From Miltoncostaea sp963823515 (GTDB lineage Bacteria > Actinomycetota > Thermoleophilia > Miltoncostaeales > Miltoncostaeaceae), in the NCBI GenBank assembly GCA_963823515.1, contig CAWGMB010000002.1:542139-606138 (forward strand): a stretch of DNA of 64,000 nt, read 5' to 3'. The notes below the pieces were generated by a model. The model was given only the letters and a program-made list of their open reading frames with translations, had not been told where the DNA came from and made no database searches. A program made the translations under genes and the position numbers. Positions 27,889-36,660 of this stretch are shown in pieces (position 1 is the stretch's first letter; every line of letters starts with the position of its first letter).

Positions 27889-29016
27889 TCACGCGCCCCG
27901 GAGCTCCTGCAGTGCGGCGCGCACGCCCCGCATTCCGCCGCCGGGGTCCCACCACATGTTGGCCTCGACGATCCGCACGCCGCCCGGCGTTACGGCCACG
28001 TCCCAGCCCAAGGTCCGCATGGGCAGGAACGCCGGAGCGGCGGCGATGGCGGCGGCACGACACTCGTCCCACATCGGCATCCGGGTGCCCTTCACGGGCG
28101 CGTTCGCGTCCTCAGGCGGCTCCACCTCGTGGAGCACGCCGCCCGGACCGGCGGCGACCACGTTGAGGAAGGTCCCGTCGCGTGGGTTGACGTCGCTCAA
28201 GAGGTTGCCGGTGAGGCCGAGGCGGAAGTTGTCGATCACCGCCCCTTCGAGCGCCGTCTTGAAGATCGAGTTGATCACCCTCACGGATCCGTCGCGCTCG
28301 ACGAGCGTGATGATCCGGACGCACTGCAGGGCGTCGCGGCCTCCCGGCATGTCCGGATGGTTGAAGAGCCGCTCCTGCGCCAGGTGGACATGAAACTGGC
28401 GTCCGTCGACCAGCTGCCGGCGTAGCTCCGACGGGGTGATCTCGCCCACCCCGAGCTCGGTGAGGCGGTCACCGTGTCGCTCGATCACGCGCACGTCGAG
28501 GCCGTGGTACCCACGGGCGGGCTTGATCACGAAGCTTTCCGGAAGGCCCTTCTGGAAGAGGTCGTCCCAGTCGGCCGCTTCGGCGAGCTGGGCACCCGTG
28601 TACGACCAGCCCGGGCCGGACTCGCAGAGGATCGCGTAGAGCCTGGGCACCGGGAGGCCAAGGGCTTCGGCGTGGCGATAGAAGACGGCCTTGTCCTCGG
28701 TCAGATACCAGAACTCGTTCGGGTTCAGACGGGCCTGCTCACGGATCATCTCTCGCTTGCTCACGGCGCCGGCGACGACCTCGTCCGGGCACCGCGGGTC
28801 GAGCAGGCCGAGGGTGAAGGCCTCCTCGAGGGTGAAGCCGCGCCGCCGGATCAGGCCGGCCGCCCGCGCCGCCGTCTGCGGCAGCGCCGTGCCGCTCTCG
28901 CGTGCGCTCATGCGAACGATCTCGGCCGTTCGGGCGCCGCGCGCCGCTCCCGACCGCAGACGCCACGCGAGCCCGTGGCGCACGCGCTCCGCCTGCTTGA
29001 GCGCCTGATCCATCAT
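27889..29016 (-). CDS. sugar-transfer-associated ATP-grasp protein
   Basis: 375 residues. The ATP-grasp fold is seen in LPESFVIKPARGYHGLDVRV (ATP-binding Lys), CVRIITLVERDGSVRVINS and RIVEANMWWDPGGGMRG at the C-terminus (metal-binding Glu/Asn). The N-terminal helices and FWYLTEDKAVFYRHAEALGL match the family of ATP-grasp enzymes found in polysaccharide and sugar-transfer loci. It probably ligates an amino acid or carboxylate to a surface polymer. ATG 29016 has GGAGG 8 nt upstream. The leader (29017-29134) carries overlapping inverted repeats. Confidence 0.7.
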   Translation of the reverse strand: MMDQALKQAERVRHGLAWRLRSGAARGARTAEIVRMSARESGTALPQTAARAAGLIRRRGFTLEEAFTLGLLDPRCPDEVVAGAVSKREMIREQARLNPNEFWYLTEDKAVFYRHAEALGLPVPRLYAILCESGPGWSYTGAQLAEAADWDDLFQKGLPESFVIKPARGYHGLDVRVIERHGDRLTELGVGEITPSELRRQLVDGRQFHVHLAQERLFNHPDMPGGRDALQCVRIITLVERDGSVRVINSIFKTALEGAVIDNFRLGLTGNLLSDVNPRDGTFLNVVAAGPGGVLHEVEPPEDANAPVKGTRMPMWDECRAAAIAAAPAFLPMRTLGWDVAVTPGGVRIVEANMWWDPGGGMRGVRAALQELRGA

Positions 29017-29058
29017 CGTGCGACCTCCACGGGCGCCGTCGTCGGAGCGCTGATCGCC

Positions 29059-29120
29059 GGGGGTCGGGTGCACCCGACCCCCCTCCCCCCTCGTGCCGCA
29101 GCCGAGGGGGGTGAGGGGGG
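29059..29120 (-). terminator. overlapping palindrome and hairpin
   Basis: 29059-29082 is a perfect 24-bp palindrome (GGGGGTCGGGTG and its complement). 29078-29120 forms a second hairpin (CTCG/CGAG core extended by C/G runs). The two share bases 29078-29082 and cannot both form completely. The position fits termination of the gene ending at 29135 and/or control of the gene starting at 29016. Confidence 0.6.
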
Positions 29121-29134
29121 CGCGGGCACGAAGG

Positions 29135-30469
29135 TCAGCCGGTGACCGCCGGCTGGACGCGGAGCGGCCGCCGGGTGAAGGTCGTCCGGGCCTTGGCGGA
29201 GGTGCGGCGGACGTTGGCGCCGCTCACCCTGGCCACGTTGGTACGGACTCCGCGGACGTTGGCGTTGGCGCGGACCCAGACGTAGGTCGTCCGGCTCGCG
29301 CCGGCCGGGATCCGGCCGAGCTTCACCACGACGGAGCGCCTGGAGATGGAGCTCTTACGGTTCGAGCGGACGAAGGTGAGGCCGCCCGGGAGGATATCCC
29401 GGAGGACGACACCGGTCGCCGCCCTCGTGCTCGTGTTCTTCACCGTGATCCGGTAGCGCACCCGACTGAGGGACTTGGCGCGGGCCGGACCGCTCTTGCT
29501 GATGCGGAGGGTCACCTTGCCCGGTGTCGCGGCGACCGGGACGGTCGGGGTGACCGGGGTCGTCGGGGTGACCGGGGTCGTCGGGGTGACCGGAGCCGCG
29601 GTGAAGGTGACGGTCGCGGAGGCCGTGAGCGTCGAGGGGCGCGCGTTGACCGTCTCCTGGCTTCCGGCGAGGGGGATCACGCGAATGAGGACGCCGTCTC
29701 CGGCAGTGGAGGCTCCGACGGTGACGGTCCCCGGACCGACCGCAGTGAGCACGGCGGTCGCGGTTCCATCGGGACCGATCGTCACCGAACTGGCAGAGAG
29801 GGAGCCCGAGCCGCCCGTGATCGAAAGGGAGACCTCCGCACCGGGACGGCCCGTGACGGTGAGCGTCGAGGCGGTCGCGCCAGCCGCCGGGGCAGCTGCC
29901 GAGAGCGCGAGCGAGGCGGGAGTCGCGGCGGCGGCGCGTGCGGCGGCGATCAGGGCCGCGACCTCGGCGTTGAAGGCGGGGTCGTCGGTCGGGTCCACCT
30001 CGCGCAGGTCGCCGTCAAGCACCCAGACGGCGGTCTGGCTGAGCGCCGCCCGCTGCTGCTTGGGGGGTGTGGGCGGGCCCACGAGCGCGCCGTTCTGGAC
30101 CACGTAGAGGATGGCCCTGCTGTTGATGGTGTCGAGGGGCACCTCCTGCACGTCCGACTGGACGGTGCCGGTGTCGAGGCCCGACGTGGCGTTGACGCAG
30201 AAGCTCACGACGGGGGTGCCGTCGAGGGTGAGGTTGATCGTGCCGGCCTGGCCCACCAGGGAGGCCGGGGATCCGTCGGGCTGGAAGAAGGTCCCGATGT
30301 CCGAACGGTAGATGTCCGGGGTGGGTCCATCGTCCTGGCCGGTGTAGGTCTGGGTCTGGACGGCCGCCGCGGCGACGGAGACCTGCAGCGCGAGGATCCC
30401 GGCGAGGATGGTGAGGAAGGCCAGTACCCACCTCACCGAGAAGGGCTTCGCGCTCACGTGGTGCGTCAT
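29135..30469 (-). CDS. secreted thioester-domain adhesin-like protein with DUF11-type domain
   Basis: 444 residues. Signal peptide/membrane segment (residues 13-36). Residues about 40-160 resemble Gram-positive thioester (TQXA) adhesin domains: Cys91 in VVSFCVNATSG and Gln145 in LSQTAVWVLDGD would form the internal Cys-Gln thioester that bonds covalently to host or surface amines. Then come an Ala-rich stretch, an Ig-like domain (about 185-270), a PVTPTT repeat linker and a DUF11-like beta domain (about 300-420; VRYRITVKNTSTRAATGVVL). There is no LPXTG or C-terminal membrane anchor; the C-terminus is basic. ATG 30469 has GGAGG 8-9 nt upstream. The thioester call is by motif only. Confidence 0.65.
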   Translation of the reverse strand: MTHHVSAKPFSVRWVLAFLTILAGILALQVSVAAAAVQTQTYTGQDDGPTPDIYRSDIGTFFQPDGSPASLVGQAGTINLTLDGTPVVSFCVNATSGLDTGTVQSDVQEVPLDTINSRAILYVVQNGALVGPPTPPKQQRAALSQTAVWVLDGDLREVDPTDDPAFNAEVAALIAAARAAAATPASLALSAAAPAAGATASTLTVTGRPGAEVSLSITGGSGSLSASSVTIGPDGTATAVLTAVGPGTVTVGASTAGDGVLIRVIPLAGSQETVNARPSTLTASATVTFTAAPVTPTTPVTPTTPVTPTVPVAATPGKVTLRISKSGPARAKSLSRVRYRITVKNTSTRAATGVVLRDILPGGLTFVRSNRKSSISRRSVVVKLGRIPAGASRTTYVWVRANANVRGVRTNVARVSGANVRRTSAKARTTFTRRPLRVQPAVTG

Positions 30470-30538
30470 CGAGATCGACCTCCAGACAGTGCAATCGGTG
30501 TTCAAGACCGGAGCTCGGACCCCGGGTAGCCGCGCGCA

Positions 30539-30544
30539 ATCCTA
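30539..30544 (-). promoter_or_regulatory. possible -10 of the thioester-domain gene
   Basis: TAGGAT on the minus strand about 70 bp upstream of ATG 30469. Confidence 0.3.
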
Positions 30545-30582
30545 CTCATACCTCCGGACTGTGCGCCGGTCTCCCCGGTCCG

Positions 30583-30623
30583 GGGGTGGGGATGCGGGGG
30601 TCATCGGCCCGCATCCCCACCCC
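30583..30623 (-). terminator. strong hairpin after the P-domain protein gene
   Basis: GGGGTGGGGATGCGGG (30583-30598) pairs perfectly over 16 bp with 30608-30623 around a 9-nt loop, 8 bp past the gene end at 30631. Confidence 0.75.
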
Positions 30624-30630
30624 GAGGCCA

Positions 30631-32121
30631 CTAGAAGCGGCGGATCCTCTTGGTGCGGACGATCGACTTGCCGCCGTTATTCACGACGAAGCGGACGGTG
30701 ACCTTCTTGCCCCGCCAGCTCCTGGGAACTCTCACCGTCTTCTTGACGGTTCGGGTGCCGGCCTTGCCGGCTCCCTTCACGGTCTTGCGGACGGTCCTCT
30801 TGCCGACCTTCGTGCTCAGAATGGCCTTGTACTTCACCCGGCCAGTGCCGAAGCGCCAGGTGATCCGGAGCTGGATTCTGTTCTTCGCGCGGAACTTCTT
30901 GACGCCGACCTTGCGCACGTTCAACCTGGGCGCCTTCGGAGCCGCCGCCTGCGGGATGACCACCGGCGGCTGCGAGACCGGGGGCGCCACGACCGGGGGA
31001 ACGACCGGCGGCACGACCGGGGGCGCTCCGGTCGCGTCGGTGGCCCCGATCTTGAGCTGCCAGCCGTTCAGGACACCGGTATCGAGCGCCGCGGCGTCGG
31101 TGATCGAGAGCGTCCAGACCCCGTTGGGGTCCATGCCCCGGAAGGCCGAAAGGGCGCCCTCGGGGATGACCGAGCCCGGAGCGTCGGTCGCCTGCCGCAG
31201 GAGGGTCGGGGCCGAGTCGTCGAACGTGCGGCCGGCATAGAACGCAGTGCCGCCGTTGACGCGGGTGGCGATCAGGGCGGTCCGGCCGCCGTGCGAGAGG
31301 CGCATCTCGAGATCGCCGGGCTCCGGGTGGGAGATGTTCGTGACGAGGTCGAGGTCGGTGAGATAGTCCTTCGCGCCGCTGACCGTGATCGACGATGTCG
31401 TCGGGGGAGCCGGGGCGTCGGCGATCGCAATGCTCCCGGCGGCGCTCGAGGCCGTGACCGTCGGGGCCACGACGGGCGCGGCATCCTGCGTTGCGAGATT
31501 GAGCGACCAGCTGGTCAGCGTGCCGCCGTCAGGAGTGAGGGTCGTGACGTCGTCGAGCTTGTCGGTCACCTTCAGGGTCCATGCGCCGCGCGGGTCGATC
31601 CCCACGAAGCCCCCGAGCGCGCCTTCGGGCGTCAAGTCGGCCTGCGGCGCGACCTCGCCGAGCAGCGCCCCGTCGAGATCGCTCGCCGGAGTCAGCGAGG
31701 AATCGTCCCAGAGTGTTCCGTCGAAGACGTCGTTCGCACCTGCGGCGCCGTTCGGCCCGAGTACGAGCTTGACGGTCCGCGCCGCCTGGCCGGGACGCGC
31801 CGGAGAGGTGATCTCGATGTCGAGGTCCCCGGAGCCCGAGTGCGTGATGAAGGTCCTCACGTCCACGTCCCGCAGGAACGGCTGCGCCGTCTCGGGAACC
31901 GTGATCGTCGACACGGCGGCGGGATCACTCGCCAGCGGGCCGATCGGCTTGTTGTTCTGGGCAACCGGGCTGCTCACGACGAGCTCGGTGCCGGTTGCTC
32001 CGGAGGTGGCGGGGGGAGCAACGGCGAGGGCACGCTCGGTCGCCGTCAAGGCCCCGGCACCGAGCACCGCAAGTGCACCGCCCACCGCCAGGCTCCGTCC
32101 CAGGTGGTCTCGTACCGTCAT
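30631..32121 (-). CDS. secreted protein with two P/proprotein-convertase-like domains
   Basis: 496 residues. Signal peptide (about 10-35). Two tandem copies of the proprotein-convertase P domain, about 50-215 and 225-365. Each has a leading strand (VRTFITHSGSGDLDIEITSP; LVTNISHPEPGDLEMRLSH), an F/FxG motif and the closing W (GIDPRGAWTLKVTDK; GMDPNGVWTLSITDA). A PPVV repeat linker follows, then a very basic beta-rich C-terminus (VKKFRAKNRIQLRITWRF...RTKRIRRF) of the sort seen on other secreted proteins here. P domains usually sit beside a subtilisin domain; none is present, so this is likely a binding or structural surface protein. ATG 32121 has GGAG 7 nt upstream. Confidence 0.75.
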   Translation of the reverse strand: MTVRDHLGRSLAVGGALAVLGAGALTATERALAVAPPATSGATGTELVVSSPVAQNNKPIGPLASDPAAVSTITVPETAQPFLRDVDVRTFITHSGSGDLDIEITSPARPGQAARTVKLVLGPNGAAGANDVFDGTLWDDSSLTPASDLDGALLGEVAPQADLTPEGALGGFVGIDPRGAWTLKVTDKLDDVTTLTPDGGTLTSWSLNLATQDAAPVVAPTVTASSAAGSIAIADAPAPPTTSSITVSGAKDYLTDLDLVTNISHPEPGDLEMRLSHGGRTALIATRVNGGTAFYAGRTFDDSAPTLLRQATDAPGSVIPEGALSAFRGMDPNGVWTLSITDAAALDTGVLNGWQLKIGATDATGAPPVVPPVVPPVVAPPVSQPPVVIPQAAAPKAPRLNVRKVGVKKFRAKNRIQLRITWRFGTGRVKYKAILSTKVGKRTVRKTVKGAGKAGTRTVKKTVRVPRSWRGKKVTVRFVVNNGGKSIVRTKRIRRF

Positions 32122-32232
32122 CGAGGAACTCCGTTCGTCATCTTCAAAGTGAACGAGACGGATACTCACGCGGGACGCCCATGTCCGGCAGGGTCGGACG
32201 GGGGGTTTCCCGCCTCGACCTTCGGAGCACGA

Positions 32233-32800
32233 CTAGCCGAGCGGACCAGATACCGCGAACGAGTCCCGCCTGGTGTTCAGAGTCGTGTCTCTGTAGCGGT
32301 ACGCAGCGAGCGGGTCGAAGCTCTGGTCGGCGGTCTTGGTCCCGGACCTGGCGAGCAGGCCCGAGGTGGCGGCGCGCCGGTAGTCGTGGACGGCTCGCCC
32401 GGGCACCCCGGGGGTGCGATCGAGGTCCTGGATCCGGGTCCTGTCATCGACGCACTGCACCACCGACCGCCCGGGAGGATCCAGGTGACGGCCGACCACA
32501 TCGCGGACCCTCTCGATGACGAGCGGATCCCTGAGGGCCGGTGCGGCCGCCATCCGGCGCGTCGAGCGGTGGGTCGCATCGGGTGGTGTCGTCTCGCGCG
32601 TGCGGATGATCGCCTCGGCGCCGAGCGCCGAGGCGATCATCCCAGCGCCGCTCGGCCGGCCGGCCGGGGCCGAGGTCCTCTGCGATCCGGGTGTTGTCGG
32701 CCCCCTCCCGCGCGGGCCGGCACGATCCGTGCCCGGTCGGCCACCCCCCGCGCCGGTGCGTCGGCGCGACCGGGCCACGTGCTGGTCGCGGCCTCATCAC
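32233..32800 (-). pseudogene. IS630-family transposase relic, N-terminal/middle part
   Basis: Scrambled across frames on the minus strand. One frame has an HTH-like REGADNTRIAEDLGPGRP. Another has AIIRTRETTPPDATHRSTRR, then, after an apparent internal deletion, ALRDPLVIERVRDVVGRHLD, VVQCVDDRTRIQDLDRT (first catalytic Asp region) and VHDYRRAATSGLLA. These are in the order of IS630 transposases, but the second and third DDE residues and the C-terminal half are absent. A long perfect hairpin (32604-32642) lies inside it. Confidence 0.75.
32604..32642. repeat. 18-bp perfect inverted repeat with 3-nt loop
   Basis: GGATGATCGCCTCGGCGC (32604-32621), loop CGA, then its exact complement (32625-32642). 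It lies inside the IS630 relic. Confidence 0.85.
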
Positions 32801-32882
32801 TCGGCTCGATCAGGGCTGGACCAGGGTCTCGGGACATGCCCCGGTCCACGAGATGAGAGTTTGAGACTAACGACTCACGGAA

Positions 32883-33893
32883 CTAGCCCCGCCAGCGGTC
32901 CCGGAAGCGGACGAGCCCACCGAGGAAGCCGGCCCCGTACCCGAGATGGAGGGCGCCGAAGATGACCGGCAGGAACCGGAGGTGCCGCACGCCGGCGCGA
33001 GCCGCGATCGACATCGAGGCTCCCAGGTTGGCCACGGCGTAGAGAGCGACGAGTGCGATCCAGAAACGGCGGACCGCGCGACTGAAGGGCGCCAGGAGAG
33101 CTCCACCGACGAGACCGGCGACGAGGGCCGGCGGTGCGAACTGGCGGGCGCTCATCTGTCGCGGATGCTTCTGGAGGACCCTGACCTTCCAGTGCCCGTA
33201 CTGGCGGTACTGACGCAGCAGGGCCCGCAGTGAGCTGCGGCTGTAGTAGCGCGAGCGGATCCGGTCGGTGAGCAGGATGCGGCCACCGCGAGAGCTCAGC
33301 CGGTAGTTGAACTCGTCGTCCTGATTACGGACCATTTCCGGGTCGAAAAGGCCGATGCGCTCGAAGACCTCACGAGGCCAGGCTCCCATGTAGACCGAAT
33401 CGACCCAGTGCTGGCCCGCCGCGTAGTGGAACTGCGAGTTGCCCACGCCGAAGGGCGACGAGGTCGCGAGGGCGATCGCCTCGCCCATCGGGCTGTCGCT
33501 GACCGCGTCCATGCGACCCCCGACATTGTCGGCCCCGGAGTCGGCGAGGGCGGCAACGCATTGCGAGACGTAGTCGGGATCGATGATGGTATGGCCGTTG
33601 ACCCGCACGACGACGTCGCCGAGCGTCCGGTCGAGGGCCGCGTTGAAACCCGTCGGGACGATCTTCCCCGGGTTGTCCACGATCTCCACCGAATGGCCCG
33701 GGTGCGCCGCGGCAAGGTCGCCGATCACGGAGCGGGTGTCGTCATCCGACATCCCGTCGGCGACGATGACCTGCATCCTCTCGGCGGGGTAGTCCTGCGC
33801 CAGCACCGCGCCGAGACTCCGGGCGATGAAGGCGCCCTCGTTGCGGATGGGCATGATCACGGTGACCATTGGCGGCGGCGCGGGCGAGCTCAC
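32883..33893 (-). CDS. family 2 glycosyltransferase (ExoA-like)
   Basis: About 336 residues. GT2 catalytic domain (about 10-230): VTVIMPIRNEGAFIARSLGA, VIVADGMSDDDTRSVI, VVVRVNGHTIIDPDYV (the usual DxD is replaced by V-N-G-H), MGAWPREVFERIGLFDPEM and NQDDEFNYRLSSRG. C-terminal membrane segments (about 250-330). The pattern matches succinoglycan ExoA-type glycosyltransferases acting on lipid-linked sugars at the inner membrane. The start is unsettled: GTG 33893, TTG 33911 (overlapping the upstream stop) and ATG 33869 are possible. Confidence 0.8.
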   Translation of the reverse strand: MSSPAPPPMVTVIMPIRNEGAFIARSLGAVLAQDYPAERMQVIVADGMSDDDTRSVIGDLAAAHPGHSVEIVDNPGKIVPTGFNAALDRTLGDVVVRVNGHTIIDPDYVSQCVAALADSGADNVGGRMDAVSDSPMGEAIALATSSPFGVGNSQFHYAAGQHWVDSVYMGAWPREVFERIGLFDPEMVRNQDDEFNYRLSSRGGRILLTDRIRSRYYSRSSLRALLRQYRQYGHWKVRVLQKHPRQMSARQFAPPALVAGLVGGALLAPFSRAVRRFWIALVALYAVANLGASMSIAARAGVRHLRFLPVIFGALHLGYGAGFLGGLVRFRDRWRG

Positions 33894-33903
33894 GGACGCT
33901 TCG

Positions 33904-35556
33904 TCAGCCAAGTCTCTTGGTCAGGCGGACGAACGAGGGCTTACCCGAGCCGGGTCGAAGACCGGCCGTCATCACGACCTTCGCGCCGCGAGAGAGGCCG
34001 CCGACGTCGAAGCGGCACGAAACCGACTTGCCGCGAACGACCGTCTTGCGGCACTGGCCGAGGGAGCCGGAGCCGCTCTTGGCCGACATGGTGACGTCCC
34101 CGGCGAGCCGCGAGCGGACACCCAATATCAGGCGCCCCCCGGCCTTCCAGGTGGCGTTCGCGGTGAGGTCCTTCGGCCGGGGCACCGCACGCGACGCGCG
34201 GACCCGCACATTCGCCGCCTTCTTGCTGATCGGATCCAGCAGGGCAGCCACCACCACCCGCTTGGTCACGTCGGCACGACGCGCGGAGAAGCGGCAGCGG
34301 ACGACACGCTTGGCGGTCGCGCGCCGCGTGCAGGTGCCGAGGACCTTCCGACCCGAACGGGCCACCATCTTGACGCGCCCGGGGAGGCGCGCGTTCGCCC
34401 GGACGAGCAGGGTCCTGCCGGATAACCACGTCAGCGAGAGCCGCAGCCTGCGCAGGGCGCGCGCCGGGCTGCCCCCGGAGGCCGTCGGTGCCGGAGAGGC
34501 GCCCGCTCCGCCGATCGCGCCTAGCGCCGTTCCGGGGCCCTTGCCGACGCACGGGCTGCCGGCTCGCAGCGCGAAGTCCTTTCCGGGGCGGTTCGCGAAG
34601 AGCGGGTCCGCGGAGATGTTGTTCGAGACCGCGAAGCCGCGCTGGGTTCCGATGTTGCCCTCGGCCCCGTTCCAGAGGCAGTTGCCGTCGGCCCGGTTGC
34701 CCGAGCCGACCGGGCCACCCCAGTAGGACTCGACGTTGGTCGTGTCCTTGGAGTTGCTGATGATGTTGTTGACGACGGTGTTGTTGCTCGAGGCCGTCCC
34801 CCCCTCGCCCGAGAAGGTCACGCCGCGGCCGTTGCCGTCGATGACGTTGTTGGCGACGTAGGTGCCCTGAGCGTCCGGATACATGTGCACGCCGTAGTCC
34901 GCATTGTCGTAGATGTAGTTGTTGGTGATGCGGACGTTTCGGGTCGTGTTCAGGTAGATGCCGTGGTCGAAGCCCGTCGCCGGGAGGCGGCCGCAATTGT
35001 GGATGCGGTTCCCGTCGATGACGATGTCCTCCGCCACGCCCTCGCCCGGCTTGCCGAGGTGGAAGCAGATGCCGTGGTTCTCGTCGGTGATCTCGTTGTT
35101 CGAGAACGTGATCCGGTCGCCGTTGATGCTGGGGTTGACGCGGAAGGAGTCGCGGCCGTTGATGATCAGGTTCGAGTAGACGATGTCGCTCGTTCCATCA
35201 GGCACGTAGAGCTCGCCGAGGATGGTCGCCCGGCCGGCTCCGGGTCCGCTCGTGAGCGTGATCGGGTTGCCCTTCTGACCGCTGCGGTTGCCACGCAGGC
35301 GCCCGGTGAAGGTCGCGCCGGGCTGCAGGCAGCCGACCTCGCCGGGGGCGAGGCTGTCCTGGAGCTTCTGGGCGGTCCGATAGGGCGAGGACGCCGAGCC
35401 GGAGCCGGAGTCGCTGCCCCCCGAGGTCGCGTAGCGCGTACACGCGGGCGCCGCCGATGCGGCGGGTGTCAGCGTGACGAGGATCCCGAGCACGCCCAGG
35501 CCGGCCATGACGACCGCTCGGAGCATGGGAACGGAGAGCCGGGCCCGATCGGGCAA
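33904..35556 (-). CDS. secreted right-handed beta-helix protein with two C-x11-C basic modules
   Basis: About 550 residues. Signal peptide (hydrophobic core AVVMAGLGVLGILVTLTPAA). Parallel beta-helix domain (about 40-350) with Asn-rich ladder turns (ITFSNNEITDENHGICF, VRITNNYIYDNADYGVHMYP, TYVANNVIDGNGRGVTFSGE) typical of pectate-lyase-like folds. The C-terminus has two basic modules, GTC-x11-C and GQC-x11-C. TTG 35556 is preferred because GAAAGGA precedes it and it puts the signal peptide at the N-terminus; ATG 35526 and ATG 35670 are alternatives. It is paralogous to the genes at 47772 and 49525. It may bind or cut acidic polysaccharide; catalytic residues cannot be assigned. Confidence 0.78.
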   Translation of the reverse strand: MPDRARLSVPMLRAVVMAGLGVLGILVTLTPAASAAPACTRYATSGGSDSGSGSASSPYRTAQKLQDSLAPGEVGCLQPGATFTGRLRGNRSGQKGNPITLTSGPGAGRATILGELYVPDGTSDIVYSNLIINGRDSFRVNPSINGDRITFSNNEITDENHGICFHLGKPGEGVAEDIVIDGNRIHNCGRLPATGFDHGIYLNTTRNVRITNNYIYDNADYGVHMYPDAQGTYVANNVIDGNGRGVTFSGEGGTASSNNTVVNNIISNSKDTTNVESYWGGPVGSGNRADGNCLWNGAEGNIGTQRGFAVSNNISADPLFANRPGKDFALRAGSPCVGKGPGTALGAIGGAGASPAPTASGGSPARALRRLRLSLTWLSGRTLLVRANARLPGRVKMVARSGRKVLGTCTRRATAKRVVRCRFSARRADVTKRVVVAALLDPISKKAANVRVRASRAVPRPKDLTANATWKAGGRLILGVRSRLAGDVTMSAKSGSGSLGQCRKTVVRGKSVSCRFDVGGLSRGAKVVMTAGLRPGSGKPSFVRLTKRLG

Positions 35557-35745
35557 GACGCGTCCTTTCGGTAGGCACGTAGCAATCAGCGCGACGGGCG
35601 GCGGCGGCGAGCGCCGACGCACAAGATCCTCCACCTCGATCGGACCGCTCATGAGGCCGGTCTGAGGCATGCCGCACGGTCATGCCGTTCGATTCGCGGT
35701 GGCGAGTATGTCCATGCGCATCCGGCGAGTCAACACGCGCGAATG

Positions 35746-36660
35746 TTAGTTTTTGATGGTTTGCACTACGCGGGTCATCCCGAGGAGGGCGGCGAATACC
35801 GCGACGCCGGCGACGGTCAGGACGGTCACCGCGATGTAGTAGGCGACGAACGATTGGTGCGCGTTGACGAAGGCGCCCGCCGACTCGTCCGGAAGGCGGT
35901 CGAGACCGGCCGCCCCCAGCCCGGCGGCGACCACGAGGGCCCCGGCGACGATGACCGCCAGGGGCCACGATGCCGCTCTCCGGCCCGCAGCGCGGTGGCG
36001 ATCGGGATGGGCGACCGCGACCACGAGTGCCGCTCCCGCGAAGCTGACCAGGAAGGCGCCGGCGACGTCGCTCGGATAGTGCCATCCGAGCGCGACGACG
36101 CCGGCGGCGACGACCGTGGCCGGGGCGACGGCGAGGATGGCTCCCACGATGCGGGCCCGCGCGGGCAGTGCGACGATGAGTCCGAGGCCCAGCGAGAGAG
36201 CGATCGTGGCATGCCCGCTCGGGAACGCCCCCTCGCTGGCGCGCACGGCCTCGCCGCCGACGGGGTCGATCGACGCGAGGATCGGGCTGAGCGCCCACCC
36301 GACCAAAGGGCCCGCGCCGACGACGCACGCGGTGATGACGGCCCGCCTCAGCCCTCCGATCAGGCTGCCGGCGAGCAGGAGCACGGCCGCACAGATGAAG
36401 GCCACCTCGGATATACGCGAGAAGGCCGCCGACGCATCGTCGCGCAGGCGCCAATCGCCGACGATCTGCGGAAAGCGCAGGTCGGCGTTGACACGGAGGA
36501 GATCGTCCCTGCCGAGGGCGAGCAGGTAGATGATCGCCGCGAGGCCGAGGCAGCAGGCGGCGAAGAGGAGCATGCGGCCGTCCGGGGATCGGATCACCTG
36601 CGTGCGGACCGGCGCGGAGCGCGTCTCCGCCCGTTCAGGGGCGCCCAACGCCTCGTTCAC
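35746..36660 (-). CDS. PAP2-superfamily membrane phosphatase-like protein
   Basis: 304 residues with about seven membrane segments. GAFPSGHATIALS is PAP2 motif 2 and GWHYPSDVAGAFL is motif 3 (nucleophile-region His and Asp). The Arg normally six residues before the motif-3 His is Val here, and the first Lys/Arg motif is not clear, so activity may be reduced. Family members dephosphorylate polyprenyl diphosphates or lipids, which fits recycling of undecaprenyl carriers in this polysaccharide region. GTG 36660 overlaps the upstream deacetylase stop (GTGA). Confidence 0.78.
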   Translation of the reverse strand: MNEALGAPERAETRSAPVRTQVIRSPDGRMLLFAACCLGLAAIIYLLALGRDDLLRVNADLRFPQIVGDWRLRDDASAAFSRISEVAFICAAVLLLAGSLIGGLRRAVITACVVGAGPLVGWALSPILASIDPVGGEAVRASEGAFPSGHATIALSLGLGLIVALPARARIVGAILAVAPATVVAAGVVALGWHYPSDVAGAFLVSFAGAALVVAVAHPDRHRAAGRRAASWPLAVIVAGALVVAAGLGAAGLDRLPDESAGAFVNAHQSFVAYYIAVTVLTVAGVAVFAALLGMTRVVQTIKN

